Shown piece after piece: positions 33,380 through 46,000 of a stretch of DNA of 64,000 nucleotides. The number at the start of each line of letters is the position of its first letter. The first letter of the stretch is position 1. The stretch lies in assembly GCA_946811185.2 (NCBI GenBank), contig OX328101.1:26210122-26274121 (forward strand), read 5' to 3'. The translations under genes and the position numbers were made by a program. The DNA is from Hippopus hippopus. Its lineage: Eukaryota; Mollusca; Bivalvia; Cardiida; Cardiidae. Below the pieces are notes generated by a model. The model searched no databases. It was not told the origin of the DNA and was given only the letters and a program-made list of their open reading frames with translations.

Positions 33380-34933
33380 TACTACTCAAAATTTGGTAGG
33401 GATCATATGAAATTTTATATGAAATTACACACAGATTTGGTCACTGCTGTTGATGCATGATATACTGTCACAATGGCATACAGTCAGGCACAAAACACAT
33501 TTTGCACGTGCATTTCATGGCAGTAGACAAGCGTGCTACCTTACGTTTCCTGCGTCCATGTACACTTCGATATTTTAGCTCCGACACGCATGTTGGCCAT
33601 TGTTGAAGATTTTACACTTTCAAAACTTCTTGCATTACATTTATCGCTAACAATGCCTCCTCAACGTCGTAGACGTGGTTTGACTACCGAGCAATTGGGC
33701 AGATACATCGGAATGCTTGAATCTGGTGTCACACAACGTGACGTGGCTGATGCACTTGGCGTGAGCCAAAGCGTTGTTAACAGGGCATGGAACCGACATC
33801 AAACGTTTGCTACAGCAGCATATCGTCATGACGGAGGGCGCCAGAGGTCGACTACAGAAAGACAAGACCGCTTAATCACCATTCAGGCACGACGTCATCC
33901 TTTCTGGACAGCCACCACCCTGCGAAATGACCTCCTGGACGCTTCTGGGGTGAACGTATCCACGCAGACGATACGGAATCGTCTTCATAGTGTTGACCTT
34001 TACTCCAGAAGACCATGCATTCGTATCCCACTGACCACACATCACCGGCTGGAACGTTTGGATTGGACTGAAGATCACGTCACTTGGTCGGATGACGATT
34101 GGGCTCCAGTTCTCTTTACTGACGAGTCCCGATTTTGTTTGGACTTTACTGACAGGAGGCAACGGGTGTGGCGAAGAGAACGTGAGCAATTTCATGATGC
34201 CAACATCAGGGAACATGACCGTTATGGGGGCAGATCAATTATGGTCTGGGGAGGCATAAGCAGGAACGGAAGAACGGACCTGCATATTCAAGAGGAAGGC
34301 ACGATAACTGGTGTACGGTACAGGGATGAGATCCTCAATGTGTACGTAAGACCATATGCTGGTGCTGTTGGTGATGACTTCATCTTAATGGACGATAAGG
34401 CCCGTCCTCATCGGGCTAGGGTGGTGAACCAGTACCTGGAGCAGGAGACCATCAACCGGATGGACTGGCCTGCGCGTTCTCTAGACCTAAACCCGATCGA
34501 ACACGTGTGGAACATTCTGCAGGTGGCCATTTCAGACCGTATGGCACAACCGTCGACTCTAGAAGAGCTCAGGAATGCTCTTGTTGAATAATGGAACAAC
34601 ATTCCCTTTGAAAGCATCCGGGTTCTTATTGACAGTATGAGTCGACGTTGTCAAGCCGTCATCCAAGCAAGGGGAGGCCATACCCGTTATTTGTAGTCGA
34701 AACAACAGCATTGGTTTTCCCTTTATCATTATTAAATTTCTTTGTAATGAAATGCAATTTTATCCTGTAATGCAAATTTCCACATTAAATGTCGACACAA
34801 AATCAAGTGTACATGAACTTCTGAACCAATACATGATCTACATTTGACTCTTAACCATATTGTATGCTATCAAACATTAAATTTGAATTTACTCCATTCT
34901 AACGATGTGATCCCTATCAAATTTTGAGTAGTA
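33380..34933 (+). mobile_element. Tc1-like DNA transposon, near-intact
   Basis: 26-bp inverted ends with one mismatch (33380-33405 and 34908-34933; TACTACTCAAAATTTGGTAG..), flanked by TA at 33378-33379 and 34934-34935. Encloses one transposase frame in + orientation. 1554 bp, typical for Tc1/mariner. Confidence 0.93.
33653..34696 (+). pseudogene. Tc1-type transposase with one nonsense codon
   Basis: 347 codons to TAG at 34694. N-terminal paired-like HTH (TTEQLGRYIGMLESGVTQRD, then VADALGVSQSVVNRAW), AT-hook-like basic MPPQRRRRG start, catalytic DDE core: Asp in FTDESRF, Asp in LMDDKARPH, Glu in LDLNPIEHVW. Codon 313 is TAA (34589-34591) where the family has a codon before WNNIP; the frame then continues to GGHTRYL. 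The frame is open upstream to 33533, but the ATG at 33653 fits the usual length. The encoded enzyme would cut and reinsert the element at TA; the truncated form keeps all three acidic residues. Confidence 0.9.
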
Positions 34934-35347
34934 TATAGCATTTTTTAATATATATTGTGGAGTTATCTTTTCTGTTATTAAAGGCTGGCCTGTTGGGTTT
35001 TTTTTTCTGAGTCTAAAAGATAACAAAATTTGAAGCATTATACGATCATTAATTTGGACAGTTTATTTCAGAGGGAAACCTGGATAAGCAATGTTTTAAA
35101 AATGGGGCGTATGATTACAGAGCGATGACCAAATATGGCAATATTTGCTTATCTCAAACATGTGTAAGGTCAGAATATTCGTAATGGCTGTATTATTATA
35201 GGAAACTGCCAGCACTTCCTCCACTTCAGACGATGTTTTCGATAAAACATTCTTCCCAATGGTCATATATGTACTTAGTTTTTTTGTACAGGTTAAGACG
35301 TCTTCGCCAATCAACATCAGTCAAGGGTAAACACAAGATTATAATAA

Positions 35348-35610
35348 TGGCCTGCAACACGCGAAAACGGGCATTCGGACATTTGCGTAAAGTGTCGTCT
35401 CGGATCAGCCTGCGCAGTCCGCGCAGGCTAATCCGAAACGTCACTCTCCGTTTTAATGCAATTTTCTGTTTTGCGCAGGTGTACTGAATAAGAAAATCTA
35501 ATGTAGTCGTAAAGTGCCCTCTCGGAATAGTCTACGCGGACTTCGCAGGCTGATCCGAGACGACACTGCATGCAGATGTCCGAATGCCCTTTTTCGCGTA
35601 CTGCAAGCCA
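35348..35610. mobile_element. Family C MITE
   Basis: Inverted ends TGGCCTGCAACACGCGAAAA / TTTTCGCGTACTGCAAGCCA, then ATTCGGACATTTGCGTAAAG, and two GC-rich inner palindromes (CAGCCTGCGCAGTCCGCGCA). Confidence 0.85.
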
Positions 35611-35779
35611 ATTATGTGAAGAAAAGGAGAACTCACTTATTTCGATCAGTTTTTCCTTGTGCTACAATATTTACAGACAAATCTGCGGCGAGACACACAC
35701 AAAAAAGTCATTTGCAGATGGAAATGTCTATCTCTCTTTATGACGTATTACTACTTGCACACGTACAAATCATAGTATA

Positions 35780-36030
35780 TGAACCGCGCTCTTTGAAAAT
35801 GAGGCTTCAAACATCTCCGTGATCCATCATACCAAGCAAGTCATCACATAATTCCTGACCTATAAAATCAATTTTGTGTAAATACCGATTAAATCATAAA
35901 GAACAGTAGTGCTCTGACATGCTTCTAAAATTTACCAATAGCAAAAAGTCTCGACTCATTTCAGTCTTCGCATGGTGACCTGGGTCGATTTGCTATTGGA
36001 TTAAATCAACTTTTCACGGAGCGTGGCTCA
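35780..36030 (-). mobile_element. Family B MITE, diverged
   Basis: TGAACCGCGCTCTTTGAAAA to CACGGAGCGTGGCTCA. The inner palindrome is eroded. Confidence 0.75.
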
Positions 36031-36120
36031 ATTATTTGTTCATTTATCATTATAAATGCCGTCGAAAGAGGTCGAGTTTATTTATTTGGCACTGAAAGAG
36101 TTAAAAGCTTAATCTTTCAA

Positions 36121-36388
36121 TATGGCCTGCACCATGCGAATAGGGGCATTCGGACATTTGCATAAAGTGTCGTCTCGGATTAGCCTCCGCAGTCCGCGCA
36201 GGCTAATCCGAAACCGACACTTTCCGTTTTTATGTAATTTTCTGTTTTGAGCAAGTCTACTGTAGCCCAAAATCTAATGTAGTCGTAAAGTGCCGTCTCG
36301 GAATAGCCTGCGCGGACTGCGTAGGCTGATCCGAGACGACACTTTACGCAAGTGTGCGAATGCCCCTTTTCGCATGTTGCAGGCCATA
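36121..36388. mobile_element. Family C MITE
   Basis: TATGGCCTGCACCATGCGAA to TTCGCATGTTGCAGGCCATA; inner palindromes as in the copy at 35348. Confidence 0.88.
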
Positions 36389-36563
36389 TCATGCAGCTCT
36401 ACATGCTTTTACGTTTGAAAAAAGAAATGAAAAAAGAAGACGTTGTTGTAAAACTTGCAACTTTACAGCACTGAATTAATGAAATTGACCTTATTAATAA
36501 GGAAAAAGGCCAAAATACTTTCTATTTCATAGGTGTTATGGCTACACTACACTTCAATATTGG

Positions 36564-36622
36564 AGACAGCGTATATCAAAAATCAGACTGCACGTTTTGT
36601 GCAGTCTGATCCGATCTCCACT
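36564..36622. repeat. Family D hairpin fragment
   Basis: AAAATCAGACTGCACGTTTTGTGCAGTCTGATC; lies within 25 bases of the stop codon of the claudin-like gene, in its 3'UTR. Confidence 0.6.
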
Positions 36623-36644
36623 GTTCTCAAATGTTAAGTTGTGC

Positions 36645-37060
36645 TTAGCTCTGCACCGGTTGAGTTTGTATCGGTGGACGTGTCGGAAAAGTCGGATAAT
36701 TGTGTTGGTCGTAGTTGGGCGGATTGTAACCGTTGTATGCTTCCATAGGGGGTGCCGTCGGGGTGACGCAGTACACGGGGGAATAAAACGTCATCTGACC
36801 ACCTGCCTCGGGATTGTAAGGTTGCCCCGCTGGGGGCCCTGCTTGGGGTCCCGTAACTGCTGGAGGGCTCGCCTCTCCCTGATTCCAAACGCTGTATGTG
36901 TGAACTGCCATCGGGAAAACTAGAAGCGCCGAAATCAAGCCGCCAACTCCCATTAATATAAGCGCGTAAGGTGTTCCTGAGACATAATTATCCGGCAAAT
37001 TTCCTAAGGCTTTTATTTCAGTCCGTGTCAGTTTTCCTGCGGCTGCCATCGAAAGTGATC
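36645..37060 (-). CDS. Claudin-like exon 3 and stop
   Basis: Acceptor AATTTTAG on the complement. GSLSMAAAGKLTRTEIKALG, TM4 TPYALILMGVGGLISALLVF, then a tail rich in Pro, Tyr and Gln with YNPPNYDQ, stop TAA at 36647-36645. Confidence 0.82.
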
Positions 37061-40000
37061 CTAAAATTAACACAAATTAAAAAAACCTTACCCTTTACAA
37101 AACGTTTCTAGAACTAATATGCAGTGATTCATTTTGAAAAAAGATAGACAAATAATGCTGGTTACCAGCATTTTCTATTTTCTTCTCATTAGCTCAACTG
37201 GACGAAGGCCAGCGGGCCTATGTCATGGCCCGGTGTCCGTCGTGCGTCTGTCCTTCCGTCCGTCCGTCCGTGCGTTAGCTTTTATTTCAAACATCTTCTT
37301 CTCTGAAACTACCCATCCAATTTTGATGAAACTTCACAAAAATGATCCTGCCATGGTCCTCTTTAGAATTTCTTGAAAGAATTTTATTACTTCAAAAACT
37401 CTGGTTGCCATGGCAACAAAACTGAAAAATATTGAAAATTATTGAATATCTTCTTGTCTGAAACTATAAGGCCTAGGGCTACCAAACTTGGCTTATACCT
37501 TTATCTAGTGGACCTCTACCAAGTTTCTTCAAATTATAGCCCTGGGGTCAAATTTGGCCCCGCCAAGGGGGTCACAAATCTTATATGGGCTTATATAGGG
37601 AAAACTTTAAAAATCTTCTTGTACCTAGCCATAAGGCCTAGGGCTAACTTATTTTGCATGTAGCTTTATCTTGTGGGCGTCTGTCAAGAGGGCCCAAGTT
37701 ATATCCCTGGGGTCAAACTTGGCCCCGCCCCAAGAGGGTCACAAGTTTTATATGGGCTTATGGGGAAAACTTTAAAAAATCTTCTCTTACCTAGCCATAA
37801 AGCCTAGGGCTACCAAATTTTGCAGGTAGCTTTATCTTGTGGGCATCTACCAAGACTATTCAAATTATAGCCCTGGGGTCAAATTTGGCCCCGCCCCAGG
37901 AGGGGGGGCGTCACAAGTTTTATAAGGCCTAGGGCTACCAAATTTTGCATGTAGCTTTATCTTGTGGGCATCTACCAGAGTGCCTGAATTATAGCCCTGG
38001 GGTCAAATTTGGCCCCACCCCGGGTGTCACAAGTTTTATATGGGCTTATATAGGGAAAACTTTAAAAATATTCTCTTACCTAGCCATAAGGCCTAGCGTT
38101 ACCAAATTTTGCATGTAGCTTTATCTAGTGGGCTTCTACCAAGAGGGCCCAAATTATAGCCCTGGAGTCAAGTTTGGCCCCACCCCAGGGGTCACAAGTT
38201 TTACATGGGCTTTTTTATCGAAAACTTTATGAATCTTCTTGTTACTAACCATAAGACCTAGGGCTACTAAATTTAGCCCTGTATCAGGGGTCTCGTGTTT
38301 TACAGGGCCTTTTATTCCGCAAACTCAAGAAAATCTTCTTGTTTATAACCACACATTCTAGACCTGTATTATTTGGTATGGGGCTTTATCTTGTGGACCC
38401 CCACCAGGATTCATATAATTATACCTCTGTGGTCAAAAATGGCTTTGCCCTGGGGTCATAACTTTCTCGTAGGATTTTATAGAAAAAAAAATGTATGTTC
38501 TCTAGTTCGAAACCAATTGGCCAAGTATTGCAATATTTTGTTTGTAGTGTTTTTACTTATTAGCCAGTGAAGCGATACAGGGCCATCATGGCCCTCTTGT
38601 TTATTAATTTCTAATGCCCCCTATTTCAGGGTTGTGAAACACGAGTTTGCTTGACAAACGTATAGAAAGAACAAATATGTGTATGCACACTGAAACAATT
38701 AGTATCTTTTCATTCACGTTTGGACATTTCTTTCTTTTAACCTAAAGCGCTAAATAAATCTAACAAACATTTTTGGAGTGGAAATAGTATCCAAATACAT
38801 GCACTTGCAAGGGTGCTGTTGTTCATGATGTCACAGCAAAGTGGACAGTGTAGGTCAAAGATCAACAGTGGCCCCCAAGGCAACAAAACCTCCTGTCACC
38901 AACGTTAGCAGAAAAAAGGTGTCATAAAACTAGAAGAAAGTCGGCAACTTTTGTTCTAGTTTTACGATACATTTTTATGCCAGTGATTAGAACTTTGACA
39001 GATTCCACTGAAATACACTTTCAGGCTCATTATGATCTCCATACTTATAAACGGTATGAATTAAGTTTGCATTTTGACCCCCCGAATTGTTTGCTTTTAG
39101 CCTCTAGTGGGCCTTTAAGGGTTAAAAAATGCAACAGCGTGCCTATTTGCTTATAAAAGAAAAGACAGTAGTAGCATTAGGACTGATGCATGATACCAAT
39201 CAAGCCATCACATAACAATGGATCCATAATAACCACTTTTTTCAACAATCGACTTAATCTTGAGGCAGGCTGGTCCTTGGACACATACAAAAAACTACCC
39301 AACAGCGAGAAGTTTCGGCCCAGGACAGCCCGCGCGTACTTTGAAATGCAGACAAATACCTTCGCACCCTATCATCGCTTGTGCCTTGTCACTGGATCAG
39401 CGCCGATTTCCAATAAAATAATTTTCATAGCACTAAGTCACATACTTGCAGCTCAGAGTAAGAGGACAGGGGCGTCTCTTATGCCATGTTTGACCTTGAC
39501 GTTTGACTATTGTGACTCAAAAGCAGGAGGGTCCTCCCTCGGCCAACACTTGTGTATATTTTCATTATCCTATGTCACATAATTGAGTTAGAGGACTATG
39601 GTGTCACATTTCTGCCACGAGATACGAGATAACTATTGCCATAATTTAAGAGAACTATCGTGATAAAACAAACTTTCCTGGAAATATTATCTAGATAATA
39701 AAAAGTTTCACGATAAAATTATCGCAATAATTCTAACTGTTATCGTGGTTTTTTTCTTGCTTTCGTGCCCACGAATATATAGTCGTCTTTGTGTTTAATA
39801 GACTTCTAATCATTTAAAGTGTGGTCAAAATTTATCAATTAAGCTACAATAATGTAAATAATTCGAATTTTTACTTACTGTCATCTTTTAAGTCAAAAAC
39901 TACCGAGTTCATCCAAATGGTGAATTTTCTATTTATAGATATCGAGAAACGGGTGGAACTATCACGAAAATTTATCTCGTTAAAATATTTCACTGATCAA

Positions 40001-43000
40001 TGTAAAAATTTCTAGATAACAAAGTTTATTGTGGGTTGTTTTTTTTCCGGAAACTTTTCAATATCTAGATAAAATTTCCAGGAAACTTATTTGTCGCAAT
40101 ATGTTTCTAAAATTATCATGATAGTTATCTCGTATCTCGTGGCAGAAATATGCCACCATAGAGGACGGCACCAATTTCTTGTAGTTCTCTAGTGACCTTG
40201 ACCTTTTTTCAAAAACAAAAAGCCACAGGGTTCTGTCTCGGGTAACATTACAAGCAATACTTTAATAAAATGTCATTGTCCTATTTCTAATGACCGTTGA
40301 ACTAGAGCGCAGGGTAAAATAAATTCTAGATCTACAGTGACTTTCAACTTTTACCATGACTAAGCCAAGGGCCCTTGTGTTTCGATACTATCCACCTTTT
40401 TCCATTGTATACAGTATATAAGACAATAGAGAGCTAATTCGAATTGTACAAAGACACCAGTTCCCTTTGTCAAAACTTACCTGATAGGACTAACCCTACT
40501 ACAACAACAAGCAAGCAGATTTTCAAACGTTTTGCCGACATGGTACAACAACACTGTAGACTGGTCATAGCAGATAGTGCAATGATGCACATCAACATCG
40601 CAAGTATGGTCATGGCACGATACTCGTTAAGGTCATCAGCAGTTAGTTCTGAAACGAGTTAAACACACAAATAAAAGTTCTCAAAGTCCCTAAAAAGCGG
40701 TTTTGTGGTGCAGTATTCAAATATGGTATCACGGAAAAAAAATATTAAGCCGTTGATCCATTACAACATGTGTTTATAAAATTTAATGTACTTGGTTGAC
40801 CAAGCAGGTGAGGAAATCGAAGTTGTTCAGACTTACAGACTAACCGTTTTTATTTATTTATTTATTATTATTATTATTATTTTTTTTTTCTTGTTAGGGT
40901 GCTTTTTTGAGTATTCAACTGATCCTGAGGACTGATGAGCCAGCGCTTCAATCTGACAGTTTTCTGTCGTCGTTTGTATTGTCGCCACAGCCGTGAACAA
41001 GTTTCCAAGTCCGCTGCCACCTGACAGTACAACTAATAAAGGTAGTAGGCGAACAGCGTATGACTTCATTTGGTTTAGAACGTGCAGTCTGATCTTGGAT
41101 CTACACTGTCCGATAAGGAGATATCTTTCTTCTAAAATTACATTTAAAATAGGAAAAAATGGGTTTTTACCATAGGGTTGAAAGTTTTTTGAGCAGGATA
41201 AGGGTTAAATTCAGTAAAACTGTAAAAGAACACAACAGAGTTCAGGAAATCTGGTTCTAAAGACTGACGGTTAGTCTAGACTAACAAAGTCTGTAATAAC
41301 AGATCACTGTGTTTCTAAATTTACCGTCCCAATATTCAAGCAAATGGTATCAACTAGCCAAAGACAACGAATTAATAAAACCAGCCACAGTGAAACCACA
41401 AGATGAAAATCCCGCAGAATATAATGCAATTTCATTCTTAATTGACTACCGACTGATGTGACAAAAAACTGTGCCAAAGTCTGGGAAAAGTACTGTCTTT
41501 ATATAACAAAACTATCAAAGCTAACCAATCAGATTCATGTTTACTTGGTAACTACTAGTAAATAAACCCGTTTTACGAGTCATCGCAAAACACTGCATTC
41601 TCGGCTCGGAGAGTAGGGATGTTTTGACCAGGAATAATATTCGAAGATTACAGGGGTAATGAACTACAACCTGGGATGCAAGAGCAACATATTGTCAAAA
41701 AGGAGAGATATAACCTGTCTTTACAATATGACGGAGGTTCGCAAAGGAGCCCCTTTTTATTTCATGCTTTCCGGTAGTTTATCGAGAAATAACGGTGAAA
41801 TATTTTTCGATATTTCATGGTTACGACCAGTGAAAAATACCGATTTTACGTAATACATGTATTGTAATGCGTTGTTATGCAAAGAGGGTACGCCACGGAG
41901 AATAACCGAAAAGAACTGTACTGGATTTTGATGCAAGCCCCCCCCCCCGACAAAAAAAAAAAAAAAAAGGGTTAGAAGCATGAAAAAAAAATAAAATGTT
42001 TGTTTTTTTCGGTAAAAGATAGAAATTTATTTCATCTCGTGTACACCATCGGTAATATTTTCACGAGTGGCTGGCTGCGCCTCTCGTAAAAATATTACCA
42101 ATGATGTTCACGAGAGAAAATAAATTTCGATCTTTCACTGAAAAAAAAATACTGAATATCCTCTAGATGTACTGTCGGTAAATGTACGATACAGTGAGTG
42201 AATATCAAAGTCCCTATTGCTTTTGTGAAAGGATAATGACCATATCTATGGCGAGTAAGTTCTTTTTTAGTTTCATTAATAGTTGAAATATCCACGAAAG
42301 TATATACGAAACAGTTGTTAAAAAAAAAAGGCTTTTGAAAATATTGCGAGGAAAAGAAATTATGCTGGTAACCAACATTTTCTCCTTTTCTCACAATAAT
42401 TTCAAGTCTTTCTAGTACGAATTGCAGCATATAAGTGATATATCTATTGGATTTGTCATGTGCAACTGCTCTCAATTTTGATAGGTTTAATGTTTTTTCG
42501 TTTGATAAATTATGGGTTAAACCATATCAGCCTAAAGAATAAAGATGGGTAAAATCAACCTATACAATAATTTTGAATAAAATAAGTTTTTTACGTCAGT
42601 AGGGAACACTGAATCAGCAAAATTTTACGGCCATTTTGGCTAGAACCTATCACTCGATAACTGATAGAGTATATCTAAGATACGGCGTTTAAAGCCCCAT
42701 GCCTCCTTCATTTTTTCTCCCCACGCATTTTCTTATAGAGGTAAAACAAAAATGTACCAAGATTCAATTTGAAAAATGAACGAATTGGTAATAGCAACCT
42801 GATAAGGCACTTTTTTGTTTACGGAGATCCCGTGGTATAGCCCACGCCAAAAATAATAGAGGAGGAGGAGAGATGCGCGCGCTTAGTACGAAGTACACAG
42901 CCCACCCGGGTGGCTCAGTGGTGAGCGTGTCGGACTCATGACCTGGTGGTTGTGAGTTCGATACCCGGTTGAGGCGAACTTTCTTTCCGGCGTATTTTCG

Positions 43001-46000
43001 CCTCTCACCTCTGCTGAAGCATGTGAGAAATGTAGTCGGTGGCTTTGGAAAGAAAGTTGTGTTAGTACTGGTATGAGAAAGCCAGGAAACACATGTGCGT
43101 CACCGACCGCCATGATATGACCTTAGCTGTTAAAGTGGCGTTAAACCCCATTACAACCAACCAACAACGAAGTACACAAAGTATCAAAGATGGCATCGAA
43201 CCGAGCAATTGAAACACTCCCGATAAATATACGCTATGCGTGAACTTTATTTTTAATTGAGACATAACTTCAGCATGCAAATTACCTCACTACCATATAT
43301 CGGGTCTTGCCTCGAAATATATATATATAAAAAAAGGGGGGTGCTCCGTCATTATCCTATAAATTAAAACTTCAGTGAAGTAAAACATTGTTCTTGCATC
43401 TTTTCTGAAACTATATATAGTCTACCAACTTAACTGCTACCTTTAATCTCTTTGCCCCCCCCCCCCCCCTTTTTTTTTTTGCATCAGAAAGGGCATGGGG
43501 CTTTATCTAGAGCTGTCTGATTATTAGCTGCACTATCAAAAAATTCACCATTGAAGAAGTCACGATCACAACTTAAGTATTTAAAAACGCTGTGGGACAA
43601 ACACTTCAAACTGTTTCCACACTATTTCTACGCGTGATTGCTACTGTTCACAATTTGACGAGAGCAAAGTTTTTATATACTGAACCAAAAAAGAAACTTC
43701 CCCTGTGTTTAAGTGCAAATGCAATGTTATTAAAAAAAATCAAAATGTCAGATGACCTACATATATTCGGGCGAACGATTATGTGTCCGATAAAACAAAT
43801 TTTAACTCGATTGAAAGCATTTTGCAGAAGAAACCCGCTGAAAACGATTTTCACGTGCATGCACGGACCAGTATAATTCGTGTATATTTTTTGAAACCTT
43901 TCAGTCTAATTTTATAGACTTTCATGTCAATAAGAAAAAGACGTTGAAAAAAATTAAATTCTTTTTAGTTTTCTTTATTTTTGATATGCCTAGAATTCCG
44001 CAAAATTTACGCGAACGTGCCATTGGCATGCTTAATGCTGGTATGACGATGAATGCTGTTGCTATGAATATTGGATGTTCTACTCGTGCTATTCGACACC
44101 TTAGGCAACGTTTTCAAGCAACAGGGCGTACGGAAGATCGACCACGTAGTGGACGTCCTCGCGTCAAGACGCGCGGCCAAGACCGCTATATTCGGAACAC
44201 CCACCTGCGCAATCGCTTCCAAACTGCCACAGCCACTGCTGCTAACACCCCTGGTACACATAACAACCGTATATCTGCCCAAACTGTGCGCAATCGCTTG
44301 CGCGAGGGTGGGCTACATGCACGTCGTCCATACGTTGGTTGTGTTTTGACTCGTAAATCGTGTTAAGTGGGCACGTACACACCAACGCTGGCTTAGACAA
44401 CAATGGAATAGCGTTCTTTTCTCTGACGAGTCGAGGTTTTCCATTCATCGAGGTGATGGCAGGGTTCGAGTATACCGTAGGAGAAATGAACGTTATGCCG
44501 ACTGTTGCGTACTTGAACGAGATCGTTTTGGGGGTGGGGGTTCTGTCTTGGTCTGGGCGGGCATTGCACATGGCTTTTGCACTAATCTCGTCGTTATCGA
44601 AGGGAATTTAAATGACCAACGCTACCGAGATGAAATTCTTGCGAGGCACGTTATCCCACTGTTTCAAAATAATGCCAATATCACTCTTTTTCAGCATGAT
44701 AATGCCACAAGCCATACAGCTAGGGACAATGTGAATTTCCTCAGGGCGAATAACATTGCATTTATTAATGACTGGCCTGCCAAAAGCCCTGATCTGAATC
44801 CCATTGAACACCATTGGGATAATTTGGACCAGCGTGTTAGACGTCGCCCTATTCCACCGTCAAACGTCATTCAGCTAAGACAAGCCTTAATTCAGGAATG
44901 GAACAACATTCCACAAGCCGAAATCAATACACTTATCCGTTCTATGCGCCAACGATGCCAGGCAGTCCTTCATGCTGAAGGTGGTCATACCCGGTATTGA
45001 TTTGTGATTTTGGTGAGCGACCCCTTCCGCATTTTAACTACCATTTCACTACTTTTGGATAAACCCTCAGCAATAATTTTTTTCACACAAAGTCGCAATA
45101 AAATACTCTTTCAATGCATATAAATCTGGTTTAATCATGATTTTCATATTTGTGTATATCTGCACTTAAACACAGGGGAAGTTTCTTTTTTGGTTCAGTA
45201 TATATGAATTGACCTGAATGTTTTTAACTCTTATCCTGTTAAATTAGTTACATAAAACTTTCAAGCCGATAGTAAAAACCCAAGTAATGCTATTTCAAGC
45301 TTATTTTTTTTTAGTGAAAAATATCTTCTTATCGGACAGTGTAGATCCAAGATCAGACTGCACGTTCTGTGCAGTCTGATCTTGCTCCACACTGTCAGCA
45401 ATAGGTCAATGAGTCGTGCTTACCAGTCCAAGAGTTAAGCAAAATACTTCCGCTATAGTGATACATCTTGAAGTCACCGTGGGAAAAGAAGCTGGACATG
45501 AGATGTGTTTTAATGACTATTTAACCCTTTACCACAAAATCTCGAGTTTTCACGACGATGAGAAAAAAGGCTTTTCAAAACATCCATAGTGGGAAAGAGG
45601 AAAATGCTGTTCATGTTTCTACCATTTTAGAGACAAATTCCATCAACATCAATAGTGGGAATGAGGAAAATGCTAGTAAACAGCAGTTAATGTTTCTACC
45701 ATTTTAGAGACAAATTCCATCAACATCAATAGTGGGAAAGAGGAAAATGCTAGTAAACAGCAGTTCATGTTTCTACCATTTTAGAGACAAATTCCATCAA
45801 TTGAACCACAATGAATTTGTTGTCTCCAAATACCCCAGTTTGGACAAGTCAAAACTCTTGTCGTTTGGTGAAGAGTTGAAGGTCAAATGCCTTCATTTGA
45901 AATTTTCTTCTTGGTATCACTTGCACACATAACAAAAGCCAGTAAATAGTTACATAAATTAGTTTTCCTGTGGACTTGTCACTAAGCACGTGGTGTTTGT

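Noticed and set aside
36634..36923. Frames on either strand overlapping claudin-like exon 3
   Set aside because: Shadows of the Pro-rich exon; only the complement frame 37060-36645 fits the splice phases.
42899..42975. Functional tRNA gene
   Set aside because: Has A-box and B-box words but no complete cloverleaf, and is fused to a SINE body and tail.
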